Shown here: positions 11,982 to 23,600 of the stretch, piece by piece
Layout of the letters: each line of letters opens with the position of its first letter
Numbering within the stretch: position 1 is the first letter of the stretch
Assembly (NCBI GenBank): GCA_021464415.1
Contig: CM038469.1
Location: forward strand, 25,475,736 to 25,539,735
Direction of reading: 5' to 3'
Length of the DNA stretch: 64,000 nt
Source of the DNA: Lonicera japonica
Taxonomy: Eukaryota > Streptophyta > Magnoliopsida > Dipsacales > Caprifoliaceae
Notes under the pieces: generated by a model
Seen by the model: the letters and a program-made list of their open reading frames with translations, nothing else
Database searches by the model: none
What the model was told of the DNA's origin: nothing
Position numbers and translations under genes: made by a program

Positions 11982-12434
11982 TTATACACCTGCCCATCCT
12001 ATACTAGATGCGTTTGTCCGAATAATTTTATAACTATTTTCTAATGGTAATTTTAATGCTTCTAGATTTTTTATCTTTTCTTTTATTTTTTGGACTAAAG
12101 CTATATCTTCACTATTAAAATATTTTTGTCCATTTTTTCCTAATTTACTATATAAAGGTCCTACTAGTTTGCTTAAATTTTGAATACAATTTCTTCCGTA
12201 ATTTAATAATCCTAACAAAGCTTGTAATTGTTTTGTATCTTCTATTTTATCAGGAAAATCTAATATCTTCTTAATAATATGGTCTTGTAATTCTATTTTT
12301 CCTCCTTTAATATATAATCCTGAAAAATCAATTTCTTCTTTTTCTAAATACATCTTTTTACTACTTATTATTAGTCCTTGTTTTATATATTCATCTATTT
12401 TTACTTTTATTTGTATTTTCCATTTTGTTATCAA
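11982..12434 (-). pseudogene. Endogenous pararetrovirus RT/RNase H relic
   Basis: A 150-codon open stretch resembles the end of the reverse transcriptase and the start of RNase H of Caulimoviridae (endogenous pararetroviruses). Visible family motifs are FSGLYIKGGKIELQDHIIKK, KQLQALLGLLNYGRN, NLSKLVGPLYSK, and the RNase H start around TNASSIGWAGV. The frame stops right after that, and downstream sequence continues only in other frames. Upstream motifs including the RT catalytic box are absent, so this is a truncated genomic fossil with no gag, movement-protein or protease sequence seen nearby. A Gypsy-type origin is less likely because of the NYGRN..NLSKL..PLYSK signature. Confidence 0.75.
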
Positions 12435-13751
12435 ACAGACCGAATGTAGGAACTATTTTATTTAGGTTGAATCGATACCAAAAGCTATGTTGTACTTATA
12501 TTGGATACAATAGCGGTGTCAAGACTTAATGTTAAGGGGGCAAAAATTAACTTGAATGCACGGTTATGTGCTCTTCTTAGGAAAAAAAAATTAATAATAA
12601 TTTTTTTTAAAAAAATCGTTTATATATTGTTAATTCATTACTAATAGCTTAAACTTTTTGGTGAGATGATTTCTAATTAGTATCATTACTTCTTTAATTA
12701 GTAAAATAGTTTTAGTCGTGATGCTCAACTTGCATTCATTTCTTCCTCTTTATATATATTTGTGCACAAGGTGCATGTCGAATTGATTTGTCTCTCCGTA
12801 TACAAGCTAGTGGGCAAATGGGGGCAAGTTTAGTACTAGTGTAACTTTCTGTAAATAAAAGAAGAAAATTTAGTCCTCATATTATTTTCGTTCAAGATTA
12901 ATACTAGTAGTAAATTTTTAAAAGCTAAGGAGGGGGGGGGGGGGGGGGGGGGGGGGAACATAACTAATATGCTTATATATGTAATTTTCAAAAATAATTT
13001 AAAAGGTAAAATAGCAATTTTTAAAAATCTTGGGAGGGGGTGTTAATTTCCTCCCTTTACCTCCATCCTTGTTGGCCCATTACATAACATATTAAATTTT
13101 TGGGTTATATTGTTTCTAACAAATTCAATTGCGAATGTTATAGAAAAATATCATAATTGTGATATCAAAAATATTTAAAAGTTAAGAATTTTTGTGTTCC
13201 AATACAAATGAACAAATACAAGCGTCGTTGTATATTAATTAGAGTACTTAAGATAATAAGTAAAAAATGTTCATTCCTCACCTAATAACAACTTGTCAAT
13301 TTCACATGAGGAACAAATTAGATGACTCAACCATCCTTTGCAATTAAGTGCTACTAATGTGAACAGCACAAGCATGAAGCAACACTTTTATCTTATTCCA
13401 TAATCCTTCTGTTCTACAGTAAAAGTTTCGCATATAACTTTCATATTTTTTGAAAAAAATACACTAATTATGTTCGAAAAAATTGAGCACTTAATTTGAA
13501 TGGACTCATAATTTGGGAGAGAGGGCAAAGCTGCGTTGGGGCAAGGGGTCAATTGATCCCCTTCTTTTTATGATTTTTTTATATATACATAGTATAAATA
13601 AAGTTGTAGGGTCATTTTAAGGTTTTAAAAAAGTTTGGGAGTTGTTTTATGATAAATAAAAGTTACAAAAATTAAGACTAGTACATCATTCTCAGCTTCC
13701 CATCTTTTCCCCGAGCAGTGAAACTGAGAGCGGATGTAAGGTCTAATGATG
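12435..13751. other. Intergenic sequence with poly-G tract
   Basis: No coding sequence is supported. It contains the 25-G run (separate entry), and GGGGCAAGGGGTCAATTGATCCCC near 13540, a partial palindrome typical of decayed transposon ends. Confidence 0.5.
12932..12956. repeat. Uninterrupted G25 homopolymer
   Basis: Twenty-five consecutive G residues lie in otherwise AT-rich sequence. Such a run can form G-quadruplexes and is unstable in replication and in sequencing, so its true length is uncertain. Confidence 0.85.
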
Positions 13752-14047
13752 ACTTTTCTAATTTAACAGAGATTGGTGAGCTTGTTCAAAAAAATGGTTG
13801 AGAGCGGTAAGCATATTGATTATACATTAGTATATTTTCTCATGAAGTTAGCTTTACTATTGCCTATCACAATGGCAAGTGTCGAGACAATATTTTTTGC
13901 GATGAAGATCATCAATAATGTACTACGTAATAAAAATGGGAGATGAATTTATGAACAATTGTTTAGTGACATACAATAAAGAAGAAATTTTCAACAAGAT
14001 TAAGAACGAAGAAATCTTGCAATATTTTCAAAAATGGAAACCTCATA
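13752..14047 (+). pseudogene. hAT transposase/TTF-type dimerization-domain relic
   Basis: Three overlapping frames together match the C-terminal hAT dimerization domain of TTF-type zinc-finger/transposase-like proteins: FSNLTEIGELVQK, then KMVESGKHIDYTLVYFLMKL and ALLLPITMASVETIFFAMKI, then GDEFMNNCLVTYNKEEIF. Family members read LPVATASVERxFSAM at the central motif. Frame changes near 13794 and 13944 break it. No zinc-finger or catalytic region is visible upstream, so this is a short fossil. Terminal inverted repeats were not found. Confidence 0.78.
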
Positions 14048-14445
14048 TAATGTTATTGTAATATGTAATTGTAATAAGTGTTTACGTTAGATTGTACGAA
14101 AGACTTTTAGTATTGTATTTGCGTTAAAATATTTGTACGATTATTAATTTAATATTTTCGTATTGTTTTAATTACTTCCAAAAAATATATATTATAGTAT
14201 CAACTTTGAACCCCCGTCCGAATCTACCAGAGAGAGGGGTACTAACCAACAATTCATCTATAATTTTCACCAACAAAATAAATGAAAACAATTCCATCCT
14301 TTTTGTGTGTTGAGTTCCAAATAAACTCAATTTCACCCTTTCTAGTTTGTAGGTGACTAGTTTCTTTCACAAATGACATAAATAGGCTTTGTTTGGTCAT
14401 GTTATAAAAGTTAAAAGAAGGCTAAAATTCCACATAAATTTCACA

Positions 14446-15498
14446 ATGTTTAGGGTTTTAACTCTAATCATTCTCAGTAACATATTTAATATTAATCTTT
14501 TGGAGGCTAGAAATGGGGAAACTCTTCCATCTGTAGTTGTTATTGGTACTGTCTACTGTGACAATTGCTTCCAAGAAAATTTTGCCAACACTAGCCACTT
14601 CATTTCAGGTTCATTTCAACTTCTTTATATTTTCTTGAACTACCCATTTGTTCAAATTAAAAATTTATTGTTTTATTCATTCTACTAAGCCAAAACTTCG
14701 ATCTGTTTTGTTTTCTTCTCGTTTTTGGGTGTAGGTGCGTTGGTTGCAGTAGAATGTAGTGCCACAAGTTCAAGACCAAGTTTTCGTGAGGAAGTGGAAA
14801 CAGATGAGAATGGAAAATTTGAAGCGCGTTTACCTTTCTCGGTAATTAAACAAGCCCAAGAAATAGAAGAATGCGCCGCAAAATTGATTAATAGCAGCCA
14901 GCCCCATTGTGCAGTGGCCTCAACAGCAACTTCATCATCACTCCAACTCAAGTCAATAAATCCATCAACCCACATTTTCTCTGCAGGAATTCTCTCATTC
15001 AAGCCACTCAAGAAACCAAACTTTTGTAACCAAACACCAAAAATGAATTCCTTTTCAAAGAAACTCTATTCCGACGAACTTTTAAATCCCCCAAATAAAG
15101 ACCCACAATTGCCAAAGCCTTTTCCACCTTTGGATGAAAAGTATCTCCCCTCTCTTCCACCATTGCCAAGGCTTCCACCGTTACCACAACTGCCTCCTCT
15201 TCCCCCTCTTCCCGGCCTTCCTTTTTTCCGTTCGGTGCATAAGAACAAGAATAAGAATAAGATAACACCTCCAATACTTCCTCCAAAGCCTCCGCCTTTC
15301 GATTTTCCGCTGATACCATTACTAAATCCACCAGCATCACCACCACCACCACTAGAAGTACCCTATCAATATCCTGTCCCTCCTTTTCCATATCAATCAT
15401 CACTTGATTTCTCGGGAAGGCCATCACTGAATATCCTCGGAATTGCATCAGCAGATTCTTCTTCTTCAAAGAACAACTGCGCCTTAATTGAACACTAG
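14446..15498 (+). CDS. Ole e 1-like secreted proline-rich protein, two exons
   Basis: Exon 1 is 14446-14608 (donor GT at 14609). Exon 2 is 14735-15498 (acceptor after GTAG at 14734). Joined they encode 308 aa. The first ATG in the open frame starts a hydrophobic signal peptide (MFRVLTLIILSN...LLEA). Next comes a pollen Ole e 1-type domain (about residues 25-125): VVVIGTVYCDNC, then ALVAVECSA, then cysteines in EECAAKL and HCAVAS. The C-terminal half is proline-rich (PPLPxLPPLP repeats, about residues 180-275) with a basic KNKNKNK patch. Known proteins of this architecture are secreted to the cell wall of pollen or vegetative tissue. Function here is inferred from architecture only. The C-terminal tail after the proline region is unrecognised. 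Confidence 0.85.
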
Positions 15499-15870
15499 TA
15501 ATGTAGCTAAATTACTCTTCTTTGCAATGATTAGGAAACTAAATCGTTTCAGCTGTTTATGTCCTACTTGTTTACTTATATCCTTATATCTGAAAAAGGT
15601 TCATTGAGTAATGAGTGGGCTTTGTCGTCTCTTATTGAATTATCAATTATGTAGTTGGCAATTTGTGATTAACAAGAAAGAAAGGATAAAAACATTCAAT
15701 GGCAGTATTTTCAAAATCCGAAAGTCGAACTTAGATAGTGTAATACATGAACATTCTTTTTTGGAACTCAAAAAACTCAAATAACGTAAAACAATTTTAT
15801 GCAAGACTTAGTAATATCTGACTCAGAGCATATCGGTATAAAGAGAAATGCACAATTTCAAAATCAACCA

Positions 15871-15943
15871 GTTACCGTGGTGTAGTGGTTATCACGTTAG
15901 TCTTACACACTAAAAGTCCCCAGTTCGATCCTGGGCGGTAACA
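15871..15943 (+). tRNA. tRNA-Val(UAC)
   Basis: A complete cloverleaf of 73 nt without intron. The acceptor arm GTTACCG pairs perfectly with CGGTAAC, with A as discriminator. The anticodon stem TTAGT/ACTAA encloses loop CTTACAC, giving anticodon TAC (valine). The T arm CCCAG-TTCGATC-CTGGG is perfect. Internal A-box (TGGTGTAGTGG) and B-box (AGTTCGATCCTGG) promoter elements are present. It is followed at once by T5. Confidence 0.95.
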
Positions 15944-15948
15944 TTTTT
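15944..15948 (+). terminator. RNA polymerase III T5 terminator
   Basis: Five T residues directly after the tRNA discriminator base form the usual Pol III stop. Another T-run follows about 2 bases later (TTTT at 15951-15954). Confidence 0.85.
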
Positions 15949-16178
15949 GTTTTCCAACCTGCATAGATCCATATCTACCAAATATCATGAGAAAAACATA
16001 CATTAAATGGACCGTCTTTTTCCTTAAACCAAGAACCATCCTTTTCAGAGCGGGAGGTATTCCACCCAAGTTTTGTTTTGGACAAAATTCACATTAAGGA
16101 AAAAAGAGCCTAATCAAATGTATACGCTCGCGATAAAAACCAATTTTAAGCATTTGTAATGAGTTGCAAACTACTCTC

Positions 16179-16828
16179 TTAGTTCATAGCATCATAATCG
16201 TCCAACTTCTCATTGTACTCAAGCACCTTTATCTTGATCTTGGACGGGTTCAGTAACCGTTTCTGGACCCACTCTAACATGCCCCTGCTCTATGTATGCG
16301 ATCGCTTCTTTCAAATGTTCAGCAAACTTCAACTGCAGCAACAAAGTTGCTAGCCTACGCCTGCAAATAATGGAATACGTGTTTTCCACAAAGAAACCAG
16401 TTTGTAGCTAAAATATGGAACACAATTGGGAACTTTTTAGGCAACAAACTCACTAGAGTAGATTTATCCATCTCATAAATTATTCGCAATGTGGCGGTTC
16501 AAAAGATTTGAAAGGTATCTAATGATCCAATAAATTGTTAATATATATAACGAAAAAAAAGTAGAGATCTCCATTGACTCTTGCATTTGAATATCTCAAG
16601 TTTTAACTTTCGCTCGTGCACCGTTTTGCAACATTAAACTTATTACAATCAAGGCTATTTGAGAAGAAAACAAGGTAAGAAACCGGAAGTGAAAATATCC
16701 ACTAAATCCCTTTACTGCTCGTAAGATCGCAAGCATGTATGGCAGCACTTACCGACATAGCGATAGAAATAAATAAGTGATCACACAATGCCAAATTTTT
16801 CCTCGAGGGGATGACACCCGTGTTGTAC
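16179..16828 (-). pseudogene. IMP3 (U3 snoRNP protein) partial gene copy
   Basis: Two exon-like blocks on the minus strand match plant IMP3, the S4-domain protein of the U3 snoRNP needed for 18S rRNA processing. Block 1 (16828-16753, bounded by AG and GTAAGT) reads YNTGVIPSRKNLALCDHL. Block 2 (16360-16179) reads [20 protein letters not shown] and [17 protein letters not shown], then after a frame change [20 protein letters not shown] and stop. The segment that family members carry between VTDP and the KIKRKVLEYN motif is missing, which shifts the frame. The block 1 to block 2 splice phases also do not match, and the N-terminal exons are absent. Because an intron is kept, it arose by DNA duplication, not retroposition. 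Confidence 0.82.
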
Positions 16829-18062
16829 CTACATTGACAAGAAAGTATCCAATTTATTACGTACTGGGTATAATCCGTGCCATCTAGCACAATAAAAGAA
16901 AAAAATGTAAACACAAAAATAAGAATGAAATGTAAAATTTGAGTGATTTTAAAGAATGAATCTGCACTTCCGGCACTATTTACGTTTATATTGAACATCA
17001 AATGAAATTGTAGAGGAAATGAAGTGCGACCTAAGGAAGGCTAGCATATGGGAGAGGCACTTAGGCTACCTTAGTTTGTTTTTAGTTTATTTTGCTTGTT
17101 TCTTCTCTTGTAACAAAAAAATAAAGCCTTTGCTTTTTTAGTTTACAAGCCAAAGTGATTGGACAATAGTTGAAGGAAAAAAATGTTAATTTGCTCGAGA
17201 AGAAAAAGAAAGATATACCGTTAAAATGGACACCCAAGGCCCAAAGTAGAATTAGGGTAAGAAAAAAAAGTTTGAATTAGGGTTTATGCCTTTTCGCACT
17301 TAGGTGATTAAAATTTTTAACGTGGCTAGTGATGAACTTTTTAGTTGTTGTCAATAGGGTCCATCTGTTCTTTTCTATTTAAATCACCTCTCGTATGACT
17401 AAATTATTTATATAACCCACCCTAACTTTTAAAATATTTACATAAATTACTCTTAACTTGAGTCTCTTTTCTTCAATTCTAAAGATTTCTTTGCGTTTTG
17501 GGTTAATTCTTTTTAAAAAACAATTTTTTCAAAAAAAATGATAAAAAAGAGTTAGTTGTCACTTGAGGGTAAATATTATATCTATAAACACGTGAGTGCT
17601 ATGTGCCTATATATATGTATGAAATTCCTTAAATTGTGATGCATATAAATGTGTGTTTACATATGAGACGGGAGTAATGGAGTTATGGCAAATTTGAAAA
17701 TCGAATAACTGAATTGTACCAATCAGAACCGATTGGTTAAAATTCAAATAAAAAAAAAATTAAAACCAAAACAAAGAAATCCAAATCAAAACTTAATATG
17801 TTTGGTTTGGATTTAGGGTCATTGCATATGTGACTCAAAATTAATATTAATTCACTATTTAAAATTTTATAATTCTAAAATTTACAAGATCTAGTGAGAA
17901 GCTACTCGCTATCATAAATATTTGAGTTCTATCATAGATATAAGAGTAAATTTAGGAGTTCAGGGGGTTAAGTGTTAAAACGTTATAGATAGGGGGCTTT
18001 AGTGTATTTTATTTTACTCTTTGCTATTATTAAAATAACACATGAATTTGGGAGTTTGCTCT
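16829..18062. other. Intergenic sequence upstream of helicase
   Basis: No gene is supported. It includes the presumed distal promoter of the helicase gene and AT-rich filler. I see no further IMP3 exon here. Confidence 0.5.
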
Positions 18063-18096
18063 AAACCCTAACTCACAGCGTTTGCAGAAACCCTAA
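18063..18096 (+). promoter_or_regulatory. Two telo-box (AAACCCTAA) motifs of the helicase promoter
   Basis: AAACCCTAA occurs at 18063-18071 and again at 18088-18096, 25 bp apart, about 225 bp upstream of the end of the leader exon. Telo-boxes are known cis elements of plant genes for ribosomal proteins and ribosome biogenesis, which fits the Rrp3-type helicase downstream. The transcription start was not determined; it is likely near or just after these motifs. Confidence 0.65.
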
Positions 18097-20594
18097 TAGA
18101 GTGCCTACATTTTCACCATCAATCCTATCACTTCGAGCAAACCGAAGCCCTAAAAATCAAAGTGCCGTACTCGAATAGATATTTCGAATCCATTTTCATC
18201 TCCAATTCCAAAAAATATACTCTCCGCCGATCTTTGGTACTTTCAATCATCTCCTCGCCGAAGGACAACCATTGACAACCGCTAAAAACCCTCTCCCACC
18301 TCCGCGACCATTCTTTTTTGGTATGTCCTCATCTCCTCTCTCCCGCTCTGTGTACTACTATTCTCTCTACTCTTTATCTTTGATTTATTTGGGGTATTCG
18401 TGTTTTTTCAGTTGTGTATTGATGGAGTTTAGCACAAATTGTTTGAATCATAGTACCAAGTCCTAAATTTTAACACTGATTGATTCAAGCGCAAGAATCT
18501 CAGAATTGTGTAAAGTTATTTTTTTCCTCTCCACTATTCTCGAGTATCTCACTGCTGTGCTAAATCTGATTTTTTAACCGTTGCCTTTAATATTGATTGA
18601 CATCCTCAGTAAAGTTGCATATATGTGTTATTATGTTTAGGTAAACACACAGATTAATTTGATCTGGAATTTTGATATTGATTAAGATATTCAGTAAGAT
18701 TGCATATATATGTTAATAAGTTTAGGTAAATGCATAAATTGATTTGATCTGGAATTTTGTGAAGTTGTGATATAAGTTTTGCTTTTATCTTAGGAGTGCT
18801 ATCTACATATTAACACTGATTTATAATGCATTAATAATATGTTTTACTGCTGTGTACAGCTGAGATTTTTCTCCAGTTTGCCAGATTTCAAAGCACTTGC
18901 GGTAAAATACACATTGATCTGATTTGTTCTTTGTCTTATGTGGATTTTGATTTTGATTTTTAGATTTAGACTTTCCTCATTCACATACAGTTTCATGCAT
19001 GGTTTTAAATATCGGTATTGGAATACGTATCCGTCAAGGTTGAGATGTAACGGTATCAAAAGTATATGCTTAATTGTAATGAGTAGCGTAACTGAAAGCG
19101 TGAATATTTAGCAAACCGTAAAAAAAAAAAAAAATAACTTTAAGTATCAGTTTTACTATTTCTAAGTAATTATGGTACAATTTTGTTTGAGAAAAAAGTT
19201 GGGTACTTTGGTTGTTAGTTTGATAATATTGTTGCTTAATTTTACTGAGGGCTAGCTATCTAATGCAGTTAAAATTATGCTGAAATTGAGGGAGATAGGA
19301 ATATAAAAGTGCATTGTTTGATTTTTGCTAATTGTTGATTAGAGGCCTTAGACTTTTTATTGTCTATCTTTTGTTCGAAATAATGTGAACTAATAAGCCA
19401 ACACACATTGATATTATTTGCCACTGCCCTTGGATATTTCTTTGCCATTGCCAACACACGATCGTCGGAAATCGAACCACGACCGGAGTACCATTTGTCT
19501 CTCACACTTGCGTCACTCTCTCGATCTCTTTCACACTCTCTTCAGTTTTGAAATCAATTAATCCTTTGGCATCTCTCTTAGCACCGCGATCAGCACCACC
19601 CTTACTTGATGACTGCAGTTCTAAATGGACTGCCTCCTTTTTTCCCTTACCTGCAGTTCTTCTCCATTCTCTGATTTTGGTATTTAGGAATTGCGTTCCT
19701 CTTTCACGTCTTTTTTTAATGAAAAAATGAATTTTTAGGCAATGGAATCTACTGTTATATTTCCTTCATTTAAGTTTTGTGAGTTCGTTATTCAAGTTTG
19801 TGTTTTTTGTCTATGAAGGGGATATTTGAAATTTATTGTTGTGTTCAAAAAAATATTCATTTTCTAATTTTCCTGTAAGATCTCCCGGTTCATACACCCA
19901 TTTGTCCCCCTATTTTCTGTAACTAAAGGTTTGAATCATGGTCCCTCTCGGAAACATAGTCCTTTGGTAAAAGTGAAATGGGAAAGCAAATAGGAGAAAT
20001 GGCTCTCTTGATTTGAAATGGATTAAAGCTCAAATCAATATTTTATTTTTTTGGTCTGATTGTAAGCTCTATCTTCAGTGATAGAGTTTTTATTTTTGAT
20101 TTCTCTTTAAATTAGATGGCTCCTCACAAGGTAGTCCTTACGTAGACTGCTTCTATCAAGGAAACAAATGAAAACAAATGGATGAATTGGTAACGTTCCT
20201 TTGTGTTAAAATCGAATGTCCCACCACCCTTTTTTTTTATGTCTCAAATTAATAGTCTCATTTAATTTGTGGGACATAGTCAATTAATGAATTTGAGCTT
20301 CTCAGAGAGGAAAACAAGACAAAGTGAGTTTCTATCTAGAAACTCCATTGGACTTCTTTAAACAAGGTTGGCAATGAACGTGTGCAAGATTTCTTATGTA
20401 ATTGTTGGTTTACAATGTCCATTAGAATTTATGTTCGGATACTTAATAGCTAGACGAGTTATGCCGTAGTGCCATCGGCACGGGTTACCCCTAGTATATA
20501 TATATATTGCAGGTTTTCAACTTCAGTATCTATTGAATTGCTCTATGTGATTTTTCACTAAATTTGTTCGTATTTGGTTTTTTTCTCTGTGTAG
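18097..20594 (+). other. Helicase 5' leader exon and 5' UTR intron
   Basis: A GC-richer leader ends at a good donor (TTTTG/GTATGT, 18320/18321). A T-rich acceptor CTCTGTGTAG ends at 20594, 15 bases before the ATG, giving a 5' UTR intron of about 2.27 kb. Long leader introns are common in constitutively expressed plant genes. Its 3' end includes a Helitron-type 3' terminus (20469-20494). The leader exon and intron are inferred from splice signals, without transcript support. Confidence 0.55.
20469..20494 (+). mobile_element. Helitron-type 3' terminus
   Basis: GTGCCATCGGCAC forms a short hairpin, followed by GGGTTACCC and CTAG, with T next. A 3' hairpin a few bases before CTRR-T is the hallmark of Helitron ends. 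The 5' TC end was not located, so the extent of the element is unknown. Confidence 0.5.
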
Positions 20595-20609
20595 ATTTAT
20601 TTATTGAGA

Positions 20610-23600
20610 ATGGAAGAAGAAAATGGAGAAGTGAAGTCTTTTAAGGATCTTGGAGTATGTGAGCAATTGGCGGAGGCTTGCGATACTCTGGGTTGGAAAA
20701 ACCCATCTAAGATACAGGCTGAAGCCATTCCTCATGCACTGGAAGGTTCAATCTCTTTGATTAAATTATTTATTATTATTCGCATATTCCTACATTTTGC
20801 AATTTTGTGTTTTGATGTCGTTGCTAAATCAATTTCGTTTCTTTTATGTGTAAGCCTATTGCCAAACTAATTATGGGTGAAAAGTTGTATCATAAGCTTA
20901 TATAGTTTTACATTGCTGTATTTGCTCTGGCAATAGAATAACCCTTACGCGTTAATATCTCCCTCTGTCTTGAATTGATAGCCCTCTTTGACTTTCTAAG
21001 AAAACACTAATTTTAGCATAATCAACTGTCAAGAATACAACCAGTGGTGAAGCCAGGATTTAATTGTATAAGGGATGAAAAATTTAACTATGCATTTCAA
21101 GAAAACGACACTGAATTGTCAAAGGTATAAAAATAAGGGTTAAATATGACCTTTATTTATAAGTCTATGATAATCTACAAAGTGTGGGAAAGTACAATTT
21201 TTTGCGTAAAATCTGGTGGGCAAAAAAGACTATTTTATTACTTGCTGAATTAATTTTTCAAAAAATACTAGTAATAATAAACACATTTCAAAAAATCAAG
21301 GTGGGCAATTCCCCACCTTATCTTCCACTTTGCCCCACCCAATAGATACAGCTTCTTTTTCTTATGTTCCAAGAGGTAAATGAGAGTATTAATTTGTGAG
21401 ATCCTGAAAAGGAAAGTGGGAATATGAATTCAATTTAGGGGAGTATCTATTTTCTACCACAACGCACTTTTTGAGACATTCATTTTCAGTATGGTATTCT
21501 TTTGAGTTGCCGATTCAATTTTCTATGTATTTTGTGTTTTAGGAAAGGACTTGATTGGGCTTGCACAAACGGGTTCTGGGAAAACTGGAGCTTTTGCACT
21601 TCCCATACTTCAGTCACTCTTAGAAACTCCACAACCCTTCTTTGCATGTGTGCTCTCTCCTACAAGGTTTGTTATTTAGTTTCACTGGTTTCGGAAGGAA
21701 GTTGTTTACTTTGCGGGCTGTGAGTAACCTATTTTAATTTTTATGCTCTTTTAGGGAACTTGCAATTCAAATTGCCGAACAGTTTGAAGCCTTGGGCTCT
21801 GGTATTGGTGTCAAGTGTGCAGTGGTGAGATTTTTGTTCAAACGAATTTATTCATAAATGAGACTGTGGTAAACATTAATACCGTATGGATTTATATATT
21901 GTTTTTCGTTCCAATACAACAAAGTTGGCAATTCAAAAGTTTAGTTTTCTATTTGTTCTCCCAGGATCTTTTTTTTTCTTTTTTTTCTGTGAGAAAGAAA
22001 TACTTAAAATGGCAGACTTTTCATATGTACCTAAGATCAGATAAGGTAAAGTTCTTCAATTATTAAATTAAAGAAAGACCTAATATTCATCAATTCCTGA
22101 GGATATACTTATTTGACATGTTAACATGAGTAGTTTTACTGCGAAATCCCTGAAGGTGAAACTGAAACTCGCGCATCTCACAATTATTTGACAAGAGGAA
22201 CTATTTTCTAATCACACTCATTTCTGGATTTAGCTCAAGTACTCAAACAATGTTATCCATTCTAACTGAAACTCAGACAACTATATGTTTTTGGCGAATA
22301 AGAATTGACACGTGTAGATGACTGTATTGCTATTGACTATTTAGAATTCTGTGATCCTGCTTACTTCTTTGGTGCTAATTCAGAACTTTGGATAGAAAAA
22401 ATCTTTACCCGTTGCGAGTTGCGACAACCAAAAGTTTGATTCTTTCAATTTTTGTTGAATTTTTTTGCTTCTTTAAATTATGCTACCTTTTGAACTATAA
22501 AATATCTGTACTTGAGTTTAAGCAATACACTTTGTACCATAATGATTTAGAGGAAGTTGTTCAACATTTGCTCCTTTTCTTCTTCCCCAACATTTTTTCT
22601 ATCTTGCAATTGATCTCTACAAATTCTTTGCAGCTTGTTGGAGGGGTGGACAATGTGCAACAGAGCATTGGCCTTGGAAAGAGACCACATATTGTTGTAA
22701 GTACTCATACTACTACGTGATTGTATTAATTTTAATTCTAGTTTATATAATTCATATATGACTACATAATTTGGTGCATGGCTTCTTCAATATGTTTCTG
22801 ATAGGGGACTACAGAACCAACAGAAAAAAATGCTCATGATAGGGAACTACATCAAAAATAATATGCTCCTAATATGATTAAAGTGAGCAATAAATAAAAT
22901 TTTAATATGTATAAAGAAAATATTTGTAAATACTTGAAGAATCACTCTTTTATACTGGTGGATTTTGGGTCTAGTTGAATGTTGATTACCAACTAGGCAA
23001 CTACCAAGTGATCCAAGATCCTATGTAGAGCAACTAGTTATGTTGTCTCATGGATATGTACATTGTCAATTTTTGCCTGCCTTAATGGCCCTTTATGTTT
23101 GGGGTCATGCAATTCGGATTGGTACATTATGGATGTTGGGCCCATTTAGCTGTACTCCTGAATTATGGCACAGCTCTGCTTTATGATCTAGTCTTCTGAT
23201 AGGTACGCTTCGCTTACAGAAAGGGATTCTATTAAGGACTTGTTTGTTTTGAATTTTATGAAAGGAATTGTTATTCTAGATTCCAAGAAAGCTCCTCCAA
23301 TGTTGTTTCAAATTCATTGTCATTTGATTGGCGCTGGAACTCTACTCTCCACATGTTGAGAATAACTTGCTAAAATATTATTAAATATAAAAGTGGTTTA
23401 ATGCAAATTTTACCATATTGCTTAACTAGATTGAAACCCGTGCCAAAGGCACTACCATTCATTCAAAAAGCATATTAAATCTCAGCCACAATTCTTTATC
23501 CCCTTATACATTTTTAGATTCAAAAACCATTGCCCCTTATTATATAGATATCTTATTATGTATTACCTTATGATAATGCAATTTTTATTTTTTATTTTTT

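Noticed and set aside
14389..14445. Upstream extension of the Ole e 1-like frame
   Set aside because: It has no ATG before 14446, and including it would destroy the signal peptide.
15008..15469. Minus-strand open frame opposite the Ole e 1-like gene
   Set aside because: Shadow of the proline-rich exon; Glu/Val-rich composition is the complement of Pro codons.
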